Source of the DNA: Dicaeum eximium
Lineage: Eukaryota > Chordata > Aves > Passeriformes > Dicaeidae
Length of the DNA: 64,000 bases
Direction: 5' to 3'
Assembly: GCA_013396995.1 (NCBI GenBank)
Contig: VWZP01007855.1
Coordinates: forward strand, 710,424 to 774,423
Shown here piece after piece: positions 44,023 to 57,425 of this stretch. Each line of letters opens with the position of its first letter. Within the stretch, counting starts at the first letter, position 1. The position numbers were made by a program, and so were the translations under genes. The notes below the pieces were generated by a model. The model worked only from the letters and a program-made list of their open reading frames with translations. It was not told the origin of the DNA and made no database searches.

Positions 44023-47000
44023 CAAAGTATGCATTTTCTTGCCAGAATCATATAGAAGAAGTGGGATCTGATGAGGGGAATTTGTGACTGAGAAGCCTGA
44101 GGGAGCAGCAAAATCATTTCATCATCACATCTTTTGCATGCACAGATGTGTGGGTCCCAGGGCTGGGAGCACTCCAGAGGTCTCCTCCTCCATCCTCCTG
44201 CCCCGTGGCAGAACCAGCTCAACCTGGTGATGGAAACACCACATCCCCCTCAGGTACTCCCATCCTGACTTTTTTATCCTGCCTGTTAGAAAGTTCCTTA
44301 GGTTTGCTACAAGATACCTCCAGGATGGTTTTTCCAGCCAAGGATGGACGCAGGGACAGATTATTCCCTCCCTTTGCTGCCATGTGTGACCCCAGGCAGC
44401 TGAAGACCATGGTAGGGAACTCCTGAAGGGTTTGCAGAGCAAAGCAGGCCTGGCTGAACACTCTGATCAGGACAGCGAGGTGTGATTCATTCTGAGGGCT
44501 GGTTTTTGCAGCAGTCTGGTGTTTTATACATTCTCAGCAAAGCAGGGGATGTCACCAGCAGCACATTTAAGGACAAACCCCTGGCAGGCGCTCTGACACA
44601 CGTCCTCTGGCAGACACACTTGTGTGTCACTCTTGAGGAGCCTGCAGGACATCTGCTCTGCCAGAAGTCGTGGCAGGGCTCTGGTAGAGGGGTCAGCGGA
44701 CGGCGGGGATGGAAAAACAAAATGATCCCAAGAAAACGACACCCGCCCTTTTCCTCTCCTAAAGAATGCACAAAATCGCCACCAAAACACAGGACCATGG
44801 GCTCAAAAAGCAGACAGGGAACCTCTGGGAAAAGCCTCCAGCAACAGGGACACATCATGTGCTGCCTGCTCAGCTGTCAAGTGAAGGACTTGTCCTGCTA
44901 TCGCTCAGTCCTCAGAAGGTCAACGATTGGCTTTGCTTATCTCCCAAAAGCACTTTACTCTGGTTAATTGGCACCCCTGGTGACAGGGTGGATTGATGGG
45001 TTCCCATCAGGCCTTCCACAGCCATCCTGGCAGGACAAAGCTTCTCCTCACCTCTGCCTACTCGTATTTTACAGTGTTTCCCAAGGAAGGACACGGGAAG
45101 GACTCAGTCGTGGGGAATGGATGGGTGGATTGGCACTAATGTCAAGGCCAAATGCTGTGAGAGGAGGGTGGGAGAGCAGCCTCAAGTTTCTCTGTTCATC
45201 TTCTCTGTTCTGGATGCCACTGTGCTGCCTGGAGATTGGGCTCATTGCCTTGTCCTGGCCCTGTAACACTGTGACAGCACCAGAACAGTATTTGCTCCTT
45301 TTAGGCAGCGCTTTGTCACTTGAAGGCAGCTCCAGTGCCTCCATGGGGTACTTCTCTGTGGAGCACAGATGGATTGAGTGTCCTCTAGGGTGATCAAGGC
45401 CATATCTTCAGGCCTGTTGCCTTTCTCCTGCAGTGTGGAGATGTTGGGACCAGAAGGAGGCATCAAAGCAATGTCTCCAAACCTCACTTTCCTACTTGCA
45501 TCTCCTGTTGTGCTGAGGGAAAGGCTCCTCTGGACATTTTCCCTCCCCAGAGAAAGCCTCTTTCTACTGGTAATCCCTGAAAAGGACCAGGTGTTACCTT
45601 TCAGTTCTCTTTTGGCTCTAATCTTCCTTCCTTCATCCCAGCTTTATTTAAAAGAAACCCCATATTTATTTAGCTCCTCTTGGATGTTTCTCAGGGAAGG
45701 CTCAGCTGTTTCTACCCACTTTTTGACTTCCCAAGGCTCATGCCCAATGGCATGACAGGAGGAAAACAAGCCTTAACCCCTCCCAGGGCTGGGGGCAGGC
45801 TTATGCAGAGGGTTTTAGTGAGTAGAATTGCTGTTCTGTGCTATCCTATGACTCCATTGGGTGAGCAATCCCAACAGCCCCAAGGGCTCTTCTTTGCCCT
45901 CTAAAAATCCAAACTTACAATGTCTGCCCAAAGCTTTTCCTTGTTTTCACAAACACCCTCACTTCTGCACTCTCAAAATCTTTTGTTTCCTGGGTAGGGC
46001 CAGTGGGGCTGTAACTTGTAGCACTTGGCAAGAGTTCCTCAGACTTGGGACAAATCCCACATGTATCCACCTCTTCCATGTTCATTCTGGCTTGCAGAGC
46101 CACCATTCCATGCCTGAGCCCTGACATCCCAAGCTCACAGCTCATATGTGGTGCTGGTGACCAGGATCCACCATCTGTGCCGGCAGAGTGCCTCAAAGCC
46201 AGAGTCAGAACCTTGTTTTAAGCAAATAGAAATGTGCAGGACATACCAGACTCCTTGCTGGAAATCAGAGCCATATTCTTCAAAACTCTGACCCTTTGTT
46301 CAGACGCCCTTTGGAGACCTCCCGCAAATACCTCACTTGGACTTCCAGATGCAAGAAATTAATTTTATTTTTTTAATTCTGTGCCACAAATCCTTAATTT
46401 TGGAATGTGCACTTTTCCTGTGCGGTCCCTGGCTCCTAGAGACTACAAATACATGTGAAATTGCAACAGACATTGATAACAAAAGTTTGAGGGTAACCCA
46501 ACAGCTTTTCAAAGCCTTCTGTAGATAATTTATCCTAGACTGGCAAGTAGCCACAAACTCCATGGTGGGGAAGAAGGCTGCTTTTGATTTAGCTGATGTT
46601 TAGGTGTGAATGAGAAGGAGAGATATACGATTAATCACTGGAAGCAGGGAGATGGTATTATTTTGATTCATACTTGACAAGTTTTCTAGGAATGCTGAAC
46701 TCGAGTAGAAGTGCATGGTGGACCCAGCTGTTCAAACAGTGTGATTAATTAAACTGATTCCATGTGAAAAACAACACTGACTCTCGCTCTCAAATTGCAA
46801 ATAATTTTCAATATATTGGGGAAGGGCCAGCCCGAGTTTTTATTAATTGCTCTGGAGGTGATGAATCAGGGTTGTCTATAGAGACCCACACAGGCGCACA
46901 TTCCTGAGGACGTACGTGATGGTGGGCTGGTTTCTCGGCTGCTTGGAGCAGCGAGAGTTGCTTTCCCGGAGATGCTGCCACTTCCACACGAGGCAGGGAT

Positions 47001-47164
47001 GAATCCCTGGGGTGCACAAGTTTGGATGAGCCTTCCCCTCCCAACCCTGCTCCAAGAGACTTGCAAAACTGCAACGGAGCCGGCGTTTGCGCTTCGACCG
47101 GCGCTAATAATAAACCCTCCTCTCCCCTCGTTCACCTGCCAAACCACGGCTCTCTCAAAATATC
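44023..47164. other. Unique non-coding DNA, 3.1 kb
   Basis: No transposon or exon is recognised. The longest frames (161 codons at 44482-44967 plus, 141 at 44968-45393 plus) have no motif and overlap antisense frames of similar length. 46560-46830 is AT-rich. A small CpG cluster lies at 47075-47105. Confidence 0.5.
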
Positions 47165-47270
47165 AGCACGCTGAGAGCGGGCCGTGCACTGTATGATTTG
47201 CCCAAGACCACACAGGAAGCCTGTGGCCAAGCTGGAAATTGAGCCCAAGGCTCTCAGCTCCAGATTGGGG
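47165..47270 (-). mobile_element. MIR SINE relic
   Basis: The plus strand reads as the reverse complement of MIR: tatgatttgcccaagaccac then acaggaagcctgtggccaag, ctggaaattgagcccaaggc and tctcagctcc. This matches the classic 'TTGCCCAAGGTCACACAG ... GCTGGGATTCGAACCCAGG' order. MIR is an ancient tRNA-derived SINE; clear copies are uncommon in bird genomes. Confidence 0.75.
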
Positions 47271-50200
47271 CTTGGCTGCCCATCCTGGGACCCTTCCCCA
47301 CGCGGTGCTGGGGCAACACAGGGAGATGGGTTGGACAAAAGCACCTTGCCTGCTCATATTTAAACCCAGTCTGGTGTTGGGATGCCCTTGCAGCAGGTGC
47401 TCAGTGGGATTTATGCACCCCCAGGTGAGCGCACTGGGGACTCGGCCCCATGAAAAGGTCCAGAAAAATCCTGCCCCGCAGTGGAGGCTTTTGATTTATA
47501 TTTTCTCCGCCAGCTTGTCTGTTTTACTCATGCTGCTGACAAGGAGGGGGATATTTGATCTGTGCTAAGGGGCAGATGTTGAGCACCACGGAGCAGGAGG
47601 CTGGGCTGCTCCTCAGGTGTAAACCTTCTGATGGCCATAAAACGACTTACAGGGGGGTGGGAGGGAAAGAAATAGATTAATCTGCCTGGTGCTCGCAGAT
47701 GTGGAAAAATACCCTTGAAACAGCTCGACTGGATGTTTGTCACCACAGCTGCCACAGAGGGGGAGTGACAGCCCAGCAGCAAGTGCACCTTTCAACTCCA
47801 CCAAATCCTGCAGGGCACCCCCGATTCCGGGCAGTGACCCTGTGCTGACTGGTTTCAAATGTAACGTTTGAAATACCTCGCAAATACACATCTGAGCCAA
47901 GGTTTCCACCCTGAGCCTGGTGGGGAGGCTCTGAAAGCTTAGTGCCAGCACCTGTCTGGTCTTCAGAAGCATTGATCTCCTACTGAGGTCAACAAGAGGA
48001 ATTAGAGGGGCTGGTGGTTGCCGCTCTTTCTGCAAAACCCTGATCGCCATCCCAAAATTCGCTACCCAGGGAGCCCTGTTCTGACCCCTCGTGTTTGATC
48101 CCAGCAGGAGAAGTCATGTGCATTGAGATGTGTCCCAGACACCTCGCGTTGGTGGAGCCCATGTGGCTCCAGCCAGCCTTCCGCAGGGGCACGGCAGCTG
48201 GCGGACTCCTGGAAAATATTGCTTTGTCCACCCTCTTCAGACCTTGCAGGCTGCTGTTTCTCCAAAATAGCTGAGTGATAGTTAAAAAATGCTTGCCCTC
48301 TTTCCCCTCTCTTTGAAAGGAATGGGTGTCTCTATGGACCCATTTATATTGCTTGCTCAACTGAATTTAATAGGAATATTCCCCTTCTCCACAGGGCCAC
48401 ATTTTTCCCTCGGGAGATTTGCAGGGCCATTTACTAATTTCACAGACATCTCAGCAATTCCCTCTTGTCAACCTGAGCTTCTTAGAAATGGAGAATGTGA
48501 TCCCCCTCTGTCTCTGGGTGATTGTGACACTCTTGCCTTCATGCTCGTGCTGCTCCAAACAACACATTTTCTGAGCACACTGTGTTTGTCTGAAAATACA
48601 CCAGGAGGGCTGCCCAATTTGGAAATGACTTGAATTACAAAAAAAGCACAGCTGTCTTTAACAGCTCTCGAAGCTCATGCAACTAGTCTGCAATTTATTG
48701 ACTAGGATTAGATGCTTATTGTCTATGACACTTTAAATACCATTACATTGAAGTTTATACAAGAAAGTCCAAGTTTTCAAACTGGAATCTTAGCAATAAC
48801 AGCTGGACCATTTGTTTATATGATAGACAGAAAAGAATGACTTCTGTAATCTGTGTATTTGGCTTTAGGATTTTCTACGACATGGGGAGACAGAAACCTA
48901 CCCCATCCCTAACTGAGGATTGTGAGACAGAGCTGAGCAGCACTGGCTAATTTATCCCTGATGTTGAGACTGCAGCCAAAGCTGGGGTTGAGTCCTTCCC
49001 TCACACCTGACGGAGAAGCACTTGAAACCCTCTAGCCCACCTCTGACAGGCAGGGCTAAGTCTCCCGTCTCTCTCCCCCAGGCTGCTCACATTCCGCATT
49101 TTGTTTCTAGCATGAAAGACTTTGTTTTAAATCATAATAGTAACCAGGCTGTAATCACATTATAGCACACATGGAGAACTCGCAAAAAGTCATGTGCTTT
49201 GGATTTGACATTCTGATTTATGGTTGTGCGCTCCAGTTACACAGCTGCAATCTCATTTTCGACAAAGATGTTTTCTATTTTTCTATTACTTTGCTTCACC
49301 CTGTCTTTATGTTGAAGAAAATGAAAGCCACCAGGTGAAGCCGGCACAAGAGGACAAATGTTTGCATGTTCTGGATCAAAACCATGATCAAATATTTTAT
49401 GCTCTCCTTTCATAAACAGCTTTCTATGGGCACATGTGGAGGGGGTGTAGATTCTTCATTTTGAGCTATTTGAAGTTAAAAAAAAAAAAAAATTCCAGAC
49501 TTTTATTTATTCAGAAACTAGATCAGCCTATGAAATTCACATCCCAGCCACTTGATCACGGTGACTTCACCGAAGAGGGAAGAGGTTGCAGAATTACTCC
49601 TCAGACAGTTGAACAGCCTCTCTGCTTGCCGGGACACAAAGCTGGTCCTTGAGTACATTTTACTCCTGAGCAAAGCCCAGCAGAGGTGGCAAAGCCTTTC
49701 CCTGCTCAGTTAATTGTAGATTGCCATCATCAGCCCTTCCCTCTGTCAGTAACCCATTGGCTTTGTATTCCTAGGAAGAGTAGCAGCATTCCAGCTTAAT
49801 TAAAAAAGTGAGCACTTTTACAGTAAATTGCATTAATGTTGGAAAGGGGCCAGAGCTTATGTTTTACATGAACCTCTCTTGTCTAGAGTGGAGTAAAGAA
49901 AAGAAAATGTCATCAACATTCTTTTCACAATTTAAACACTGATGATCTATCTTTAGGGCCAATGTTGGCTGAGCATTACAGAGAGCACGAAACCACCACT
50001 GAGTCCCTCACCAGGGGTAAATTACGCGTTGCAAACTCATAAACCTTCAAGTGTGGCGTAAAATTTTACTCAGGCCATCATTTTATGTATGGCTTAGGAA
50101 GGGCCTAGATGGAAAACATACTTCTGGTGGTTCTGGAGCATGTGTTAAGGAGCTGAAAACAAACTCTAGTGGAGCTTCCATGGATCAGACATTGACCACG

Positions 50201-52282
50201 AGTCCTCACTGCAACAAGGCTTTGACTGTCGATCCCCTGGGCCAAGTAGCCCCTTGGTCTCAACAGTAAGTTATTTTATCTACTCTATAATTCTGTAGGC
50301 TCCAAATGAGGGAAGTCTCTGTCTTTAAGACAGTGCTAATCTAAGTGAAAAGCTAAAACACTGAGCTGGGACTCAGCAGAGTTGAGCCTTGAAATGGAGA
50401 GTCAGGCTGTTGAAAATGCCCCATGGAAGGAAAACTCCAGAAATTCTGTGTACATCAAGAGGACCAGAATTTTTTAAAAATCACTTTGTTTGTTTTTTTT
50501 TTCCAGACCAGAAGTTCCCAAATTGCAGGGACTCAGTTCAAGCACAGCCTTCAGCTGCTTCTGTAGGGACAGGTATCACTGAAACTGAGAGGAGACACTG
50601 CCCTGAGCCACGGTCTAAAAGTTACCTTGGTTACAATATCTGCTGCTCAGCTTTTAATTAGCAATAACTCATCTCTGGAGATAATGAAGCTGTTCAGTGC
50701 TGGACCTACTGAAAATGAAGACTTTGGGTCTTTCAGGTGAAAACTACAGATTAGAAACTTCCCCTCTTGCTCCACAGAACTTTGATGGGAAAAAATGTCC
50801 AAAATTTGAGAGAGTAGTTTGTTTATCTCTGTTGGTTACACCCCAGTATTCTGGCTGATCAGATCAATCTGTTGATCAAAGTACCAGGTCTGAATGTGCC
50901 TGAAATGGGCAGGGACACACTGGAGTGCAAGATCTGCTGCCCCTAAACCAAGCAGAGCAGGAGACCACCAGGATTTCTTTTTCCAGAGAGGTGGGATAAT
51001 CCCAGAGGATCTCTGGGTTGCTGTCAGGGCTGGTCCCTCAGCAGAGTGAGGAGCAGAGCAGGTCAGTGGGACTCTATAACTCTGTAAGAGGGTGCTCCTG
51101 GCTGTGTGTGGCTGTCCATGTCCCACTTCCAGCTCCACTCCTGCCCCACAGACCCTGAGATGGGTGGAGTAGGACTGAGCAGAACGACTCAAGCAGAAAT
51201 CCACAGCAGTTCCTTCTCCTGCTCTCACCTTCCATTTCCATCCCTGGCTCAGCCAGTCAAAATATCTTTGACCAAGAGGTTTTCCACTGGAAAATAATGT
51301 TCCTTCTGAAATCAAGCAGGAGCTTGTTCAAATGTCAATGACACTTTTTGGTCAGGAAAAAGTCAAAACATTGCATTTTGACAGTGTAGTTTCAATTTGT
51401 GACACTTTGACTTTTCTATCATAATAAAATCCTGTTCTATTAGAGCAGATTATGTAGTTCTACATGTTCAGCTACACTTAACAGTTGATACAATGTAAAA
51501 GTCAAAACAAATTACCTCCTTCAACACAGTCTAACAAAACATCCCAATACCCTTTTAGTTTTTTTATCCTGGAGGCAATTGTGACTTTTAGCTTATAATT
51601 CTAAATGGGAATGATTCTCATTTTACAAAACAATGGAAGGCCTGGCAGAATAGAAACTCCTGCTCCTGGCCAGTATTGAACATATGGTGGTTGGTACTCC
51701 AGATTAATCTTTTAAAGCTCATTAAGTGATGGAATTAATTAAGGAGTGCCACCACAGCACTCACTGACACCTGTCCACCTGCCCTGGAAGACATTTGATC
51801 AACTTAAAAAGTGTTATCTTTCAATTTTGTTGCCAATGCCATGAGTATCTTCACTTGAGCAATTCATCCCAAGATTTTCTTTATATTGGATGGGGAAAAA
51901 GATCACCTTTCACGTGGGATTTTTCTGGCAAAATGTGGGCATTTAGTTTGAGGAGGATGGATATTCCCATGGCCATCCATGTGGTCTAAACCCCGTATTG
52001 ATCAGACCTCTGTTGCCAGTAGAGGAATGTAGGGTGGGTAGCTCAAATGGAAACTTTGATTTGTTGAACCATGAGGTGAACTCTATCCCTGGTGCCTCCA
52101 GTAAACACATATTTTATTTTCTCTTCATGATATCTCTGGTTAGTGCCAATGGGAAATCTCTCACCACGTGCTTCCTGGGACTGGTCAAAGCTGGAGTGTC
52201 TTGGAGTAACACTCATGCAGCTGCAGATTAACTAGAAAGAAAAATTTGGAAGCAATTTCAAAACAATTCTCCCTCCATGCTG
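47271..52282. other. Unique DNA, 5 kb, no recognisable transposon
   Basis: No CR1, LTR, exon or RNA gene is recognised. 48620-49480 and 51300-52000 are AT-rich. A15 lies at 49479-49493 and a T run at 50492-50501. This is the core of the CR1-poor interval. Conserved non-coding elements would be plausible here but cannot be shown from a single sequence. Confidence 0.5.
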
Positions 52283-52332
52283 GCTTTTTTTCGTTTGTTT
52301 GTTTGTTTGTTGTTTTGTTTGGGGTTTTTTTT
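52283..52332. repeat. GTTT-type microsatellite
   Basis: A T7 run leads into five GTTT units and a TGTTTTG-like extension, about 50 bases in total. Confidence 0.9.
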
Positions 52333-52982
52333 GTGATAAACATTTCCCTTGAGAAATTCTATTTGTTTGTTTTGCAGTAAAATTCTGGTTGCTATTGAAG
52401 TTCAAAGTTGCCTGTGTCTGGTGCGGTGCATTTAAAGATTTCCCTTCACCAGAAAGGCCTTGTTTCTACAACAAAATTCCTGAGAAAAAAATTTCTAACA
52501 TCACTGAGACATCTCTGAAGCTCTACTATTTTTCCACAAACTATGTAAACAAAATCATGAGCTGAAATGATGTTTGTAATTCTCCATGTCACAGACAGCT
52601 GTTCAGCCATGCACTTGCTAAAGACAGGATTCCAAGCACATGATAATTGAAAAAAAAAAAAAAAAAAGGCCAAACAAACCAGCAAACCCAAAAACTTCAG
52701 TGCATTTTTGAGGGAAAAAATGTTTGTGGAAAAATGGCTAAAATTAATTGCCAGGAAAATGGGCCCAGCTAGCCCTTGCAAAGTGAAAACATTTGGGGTA
52801 TTTTGCACTAAACCATCTTCCCACTTCCTTTGCCAGGGGTCGGTGCAGGTGCAGAGGGATTTGTCTGGGAAGAGGTGACTCATGGATCCCTTGGGAAAAC
52901 GAGGAGATCCAGGCCCTTGTCCTGCAGGCGGGTGGGACGTTGGAGTCAGGCCCTTTGCAGATGGTGGAACAGGATCCATGGG
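52333..52982. other. Unique spacer with A18 run
   Basis: No element is recognised except the A18 homopolymer at 52650-52667. A 232-codon minus-strand frame (52446-53144) runs through here but owes its length to the adjacent minisatellite. Confidence 0.45.
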
Positions 52983-53126
52983 GCCGTGCCAGACCGTGCC
53001 AGGCCATGAGGCCGTGCCAGGCCATGAGGCCATGCCAGGCCATGAGGCCGTGCCAGGTCGTGCCAGGCCATGAGGCCGTGCCAGGCTGTACCAGGCTGTA
53101 CCAGGCTGTGCCAGGCCGTGCCAGGC
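52983..53126. repeat. GC-rich minisatellite (18-bp and 10-bp units)
   Basis: About 144 bases. An 18-bp unit (gccgtgccaggccatgag, with gcc/gtc and cgt/cat variants) is repeated about five times and then gives way to a 10-bp unit (gctgtaccag / gctgtgccag / gccgtgccag). The 10-mer is half of the 18-mer, so the array grew in two phases. Because the period of the 18-mer is a multiple of three, long open frames cross it on both strands (up to 240 codons plus, 232 minus). They are repeat artefacts. Confidence 0.93.
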
Positions 53127-56060
53127 AGCTCCATTCACCCTCACCAGGGATTGATGGCTCCAGCCTCCTCAGGAAGGCTGAGATGTGCCCCATGCTCCTG
53201 GAGAATGCCAAGGCTTCCTTAAGCACCTTCACCTGCTCCAGCATTATTTTATTTCCCATTATCTGGTGCAAACACATGGAGAAAAGAGGCATTGACCATG
53301 ATCACAGCAGTGCAAGGCCAGGCTGGGAGCCAGGGATGGTATTGCACAACCTGGATAAACATTTCTTCCCGAGGCTTCATGGAGCCTGTCTGCCATGGGC
53401 AAAGGCTTTGCAGAGCTGCTACACTCCATACCTTGCAAAAAAGACCCTGGAAGAGAGATTATGTTTTCACATTGTTTCCCAAATTACTTTAAATGTCAAC
53501 TTAAAAGGCTTTTAAGGTTTTTATTTCAAACGGAAGTATTAACTGGAACTGCCAGGGGCAGTTAGCTTGAGCAAAGCAATACCGTGCATCTTAAACAGGG
53601 TAGAAATTTTTATGACCCAAATTCTTTATTTATTATACACAGATGGTGGGAGAAGGCTGCTGTCCCCCGTGCCCAGCAGTGAAACAGGCCTGACCAAGCT
53701 CTCCTACAGACAAATGGTGCCTGCCCAGAGCTCCCTGAATGTCAAATGATCTTTTCTCCTTGTTCCTTCCATGCAGGGTGACACAAGAGCCTGATTTGTA
53801 GGGTTGGTGAAACCCATCACGTTCCTGTCTTATTTTAGGCTGAAGCTGTAGCAGAATGGGTTATAACACTTCTCATTGCCAAGCATGAGTGTGGGCTCTG
53901 GCTGACACATCCCTGGAGGGTGGCCACAGTCACCAATGGTGGTCACATTGTGCCACGTGGTTCTGCAGGTGCTCAGGGACACCCACCTGCCCCTACACTC
54001 ACATTGGCTTTATCTGAAAGGTTTGTGCCAGAGCCCAGTTAAACCTGGGATGAAAACACAGTTCCAGGGTGGCAGCTGGAGCCCTCAGCCTCAGCAGAAA
54101 AGGTGTTAACAGGAGATGAAAGAGATGGCCATGAAGAGAAAGATAAGGAGAACTTCTGTTCCTTTATTTTACATCCTGAGAAGGAATCTTTGCCAAAGGG
54201 GGTTGATTAATTAATCATTGAGGCAATGGATCAAGCAAAAGTAGCTCCTGGGAGGGAGAGTGTGTTCATTTGGCTTATTCTTCTCCTTCTGTTCTCACTG
54301 ACACCACCTCATCAAAAAGAGTGTTTAATACCCTAAGATTGTTAGATCTTTGTTACACTCACAGTTGCTACAGTGAAAACAGGTGAATAAACTCCTCGTC
54401 CGTGTAATGCAGCATTTGCAGCAAAAAATCACCCAAATTAAGCACAAAAGTCATGCTGACCTCTGGACAGGTGAGCAGTTTCTATTCACCAACTCAACTG
54501 AGTGATGTTACTTCTTCTAGCCCAGGGAAAGGGCAAAAACCTCACAGCTGAGCTCTCCAGACATGAGTTTAGAAAGCCTCAAAACCTGCAGTGCAGCACA
54601 GAAAGAGAACAGTAGAGATCAAGCTTGGTCCCTACAGGAGTATAAATTATGCCAGGGGAAAATGGAAGTGGCCCATGATGCATCCTATGGGAGTAGAACT
54701 CCCCACCATAATTGACTAATTAAGTGGGAAGAAAATTTGTGCTTGAGCACAGATCTACTCATGCTTTTATAACAGAGGCAGTGGTCAAGGCCCATCTGAG
54801 GAGCATCTTGGTGTTGTGGTCACCAGCTCTGCCTGGGACCAGCCAGGACTAGGCTTTAGGGAAAGTCAAGAAAAACAAATCCAGGAGTGAGATTGCACAA
54901 GGAGCAGGAAAGGAGCTGTGGTGAGGAAATAATGCTCATCCCCTGCAAGAGCCAGGAAGTTCCAAAGCCTGTGATTAATTTAATGTGCTGTAAATGCTCT
55001 ATGACAAACATGGGCATCAGCTGTTCTTCTAATCCCACTTGGAAATTCCAGACAGTCAGACACCCAGCACATCATACCACAAGGTTTCGTTTCCAATCCC
55101 AGGATTGCTCCTACCAGCGTGACACAAGAAGCTCTGGGCTCTTCGTGCCCTGAGTTTGGTGAGGTGGCCAGGCTCCCATGTCTCTCAGGATCTAATTTCT
55201 CCTGATTTTCAGCCTAAACATGTCTGTGACCAACATATCAGCTATTTTTGTGCTGGTGGTCCTTGCTCAGCCCACAAAGAAGAAGTGTATCCTTCTGTCC
55301 CAACTTCTGCACTTCCAAACGACTGCTGTCCAATCCAGGGAATGGCTCTGCCTCGCACTTGATCTTGCATTTGTGTGGCCAAGTGCCTCCCACTCCACCA
55401 GATTACTTTGGCTGCCTCTTTGGTATCGCTCAGGTTTGAGAGTATCACCCAAAGTTGTGGTACTTTTATTTCTCACTCCTTCAACAGGTTCTTCAGATGT
55501 CAGGTCAGTCTCCAAAAAACCATAATATTTTTCTTTGACTTGTTGCTCTGTTGAAGGTACCAGGTGTTTCTAGTGTAATCCCCACTTCTTTTTTGTTCAA
55601 ACCCAACATTAAATTGCTTGGGGCCAGATTTGGAGCGTGAGTTCCCCTTGCCAAAGCAGTCAGCTATCTTAGTGAATATCTATGATTATATATAGAGTCA
55701 GAGCAACACAATCTGTCCTTCACAAAACCACGTGGGATTTTCTGTATCTCCCATGCTCCCACTGCCCCCTTGCATCAAACTCTGCTCCCAGACCCTCCAG
55801 AAAAATGAGGTCAGACAATGGACACGTGGTGGCCATGAGCATCCTGCCCTCCTTACCTCACTTGTGTGAGTTTAGGCATTGGTTTTTCCTTCTCCAGTCC
55901 CAGGACAGTGGCTTCCAGTTGGCAGATTCATTCTCTTTCCTTGCTACTGAAGCTGCAGTTTCATGTGTTGGTGCTTTTTAATAGCCTCAGTGTTACCCCT
56001 TCACTTAAATACCAGTTATTCCTGGGCTCAGCACGGGGCTAAGCAGGCAAAACTCTCCAG
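53127..56060. other. Unique non-coding DNA, 2.9 kb
   Basis: No transposon, exon or RNA gene is recognised. Frames are short and overlap in both orientations around 55160-55525. Confidence 0.45.
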
Positions 56061-56118
56061 CCTGCATGATACAGGTCACAGTAGACGATCTAATGATCCC
56101 ACTGGCCTCAGGGACTCC
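56061..56118 (+). mobile_element. Ancient CR1-type 3'-end remnant
   Basis: gcatgatacaggtcacagta, gacgatctaatgatcccact and ggcctcaggg resemble the 3' segment of old sauropsid CR1 elements (the 'AGGTC...AGATGATC.TAATGGTCCCTTCTGGCCT' motif). It is a different tail from the young copies here. Only about 58 bp are legible. Confidence 0.5.
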
Positions 56119-57004
56119 AAATGTTAAAAACATTATATGGCACATCCTTTAAAAAGCTGGATATTTTTGGCACTGTCCCCTTTCTCACTGTGATCCTATC
56201 AGCCCTCACAAGCTGAACGCTGTTGAAATTTATTGGTTATTTCACATGCATGGAGGGCACCAAGAAATGCTCTGGGGAGCGTTGCAGATGATTCATCTGT
56301 GGGAAACCTTCCCCAAGGATTCTGGATTTCTGTGCAGGATGTGAGACAGGAGCAGGTCCATGCAAAGGAGCCACGCTCCAAATGAACAAAAGGAGGCATT
56401 TCCCCCGTGGTGGGGAAGGGACCGCTGAAAATCTTTGTTTTTGGGAGCTCTGGGTGTGAAATGCTTACCTGGGATCCCAGAGAGATTGGACAATTACTTG
56501 GAGGAGCACTCCAGGTAGGGTCATTAGGAAAATGGGTCACATCGGGCTAAGGAAATCCTCTGAGCTGGAGGTAGTGGGATTTTTGGGAGAAACACCACAT
56601 GCACACCTCCCTTTGTGTCTTCTTCCTGTTAGAGACAGAACCTGGACTGAATGGACCAGGTTCAGAACATGTAATGCCTAAAATGCAGCCTTGCAGCTGA
56701 AAAGGGAACCCAAGGCCATCCCAGTCACATTCCCACTAAGGTCCTACACCCTGTGCAGATGAGGATCTGTCCATCTACCAACACATAAATATGCAGGATT
56801 TTTTTTGAAACTCGTGGACTTACCTTCCCAGGGCATCCACTGTTGGGTATAACTTCATTGTTAACCAGCCAGAAAATAGGAGGAATTTTTTCCCATGGAG
56901 AAAGTGAATAAAAAAAAATTTATAGGTATTATTTTTGTTTTGCCAAATTTAAATTGGAGGAAGAGGCAAAAAATAACATCATTTTTATTTTAAAAATTAC
57001 CAGA
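56119..57004. other. Unique spacer
   Basis: No element is recognised. 56880-57000 is AT-rich with A and T runs. Confidence 0.45.
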
Positions 57005-57425
57005 GCAATGGAGCGCCTCTGCTCTGGAGCCAGGCTGGGAGAGCTGGGAGTGTTCAGCCTGGAGGAGAGAATGTTCCAGAGTGACCTTAAAACCCCTTCC
57101 AGGGCCTAAAGGGACTCCAGGAGAGCTGGAGAGGGACTGGGGACAAGGGATGGAGGGACAGGACACAGGGAATGGCTCCCAGTGCCAGAGGGCAGGGATG
57201 GATGGGATATTGGGAAGGAATTCTTGGCTCTGAGGGTTGTGAGATGTCCAGAGAAGCTGTGGCTGCCCCTGGATCCCTGGCAGTGCCCAAGGCCAGGTTG
57301 GATGAGGCTTGGAGCAACCTGGGGTAATGGAAGGTGTCCCTGCCATGGCAGGGGGTTGGAACTGGATGGGATTTAAAGATCCCTTCCAGCCCAAATCATT
57401 CCATGATTTTACAATTCTATGATGA
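57005..57425 (+). mobile_element. CR1 LINE tail, 421 bp, well preserved
   Basis: Plus-strand CR1: cctctgctctggagccaggc, ggagagctggagagggactg, gggatattgggaaggaattc, gcttggagcaacctggggta, and the 3' end cttccagcccaaatcattcc with the terminal tctatga. The block that in other copies reads 'GTGAGGCCCTGGCACAGGGTGCCC' is shortened to gtgagatgtcc, a deletion of about 13 bases that the inverted copy at 58855-59267 shares. Confidence 0.95.

Noticed and set aside
52983..53126. CRISPR-like array of short repeats
   Set aside because: The units are contiguous without unique spacers, and the window is eukaryotic.
52446..53515. Frames of 240 (plus), 232 and 182 (minus) codons with a repeated Ala-Arg-Pro-Cys-Gln or Trp/His/Gly/Leu pattern
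   Set aside because: The 18-bp minisatellite is a multiple of three and keeps all frames open. There is no start context, domain or conserved flank.
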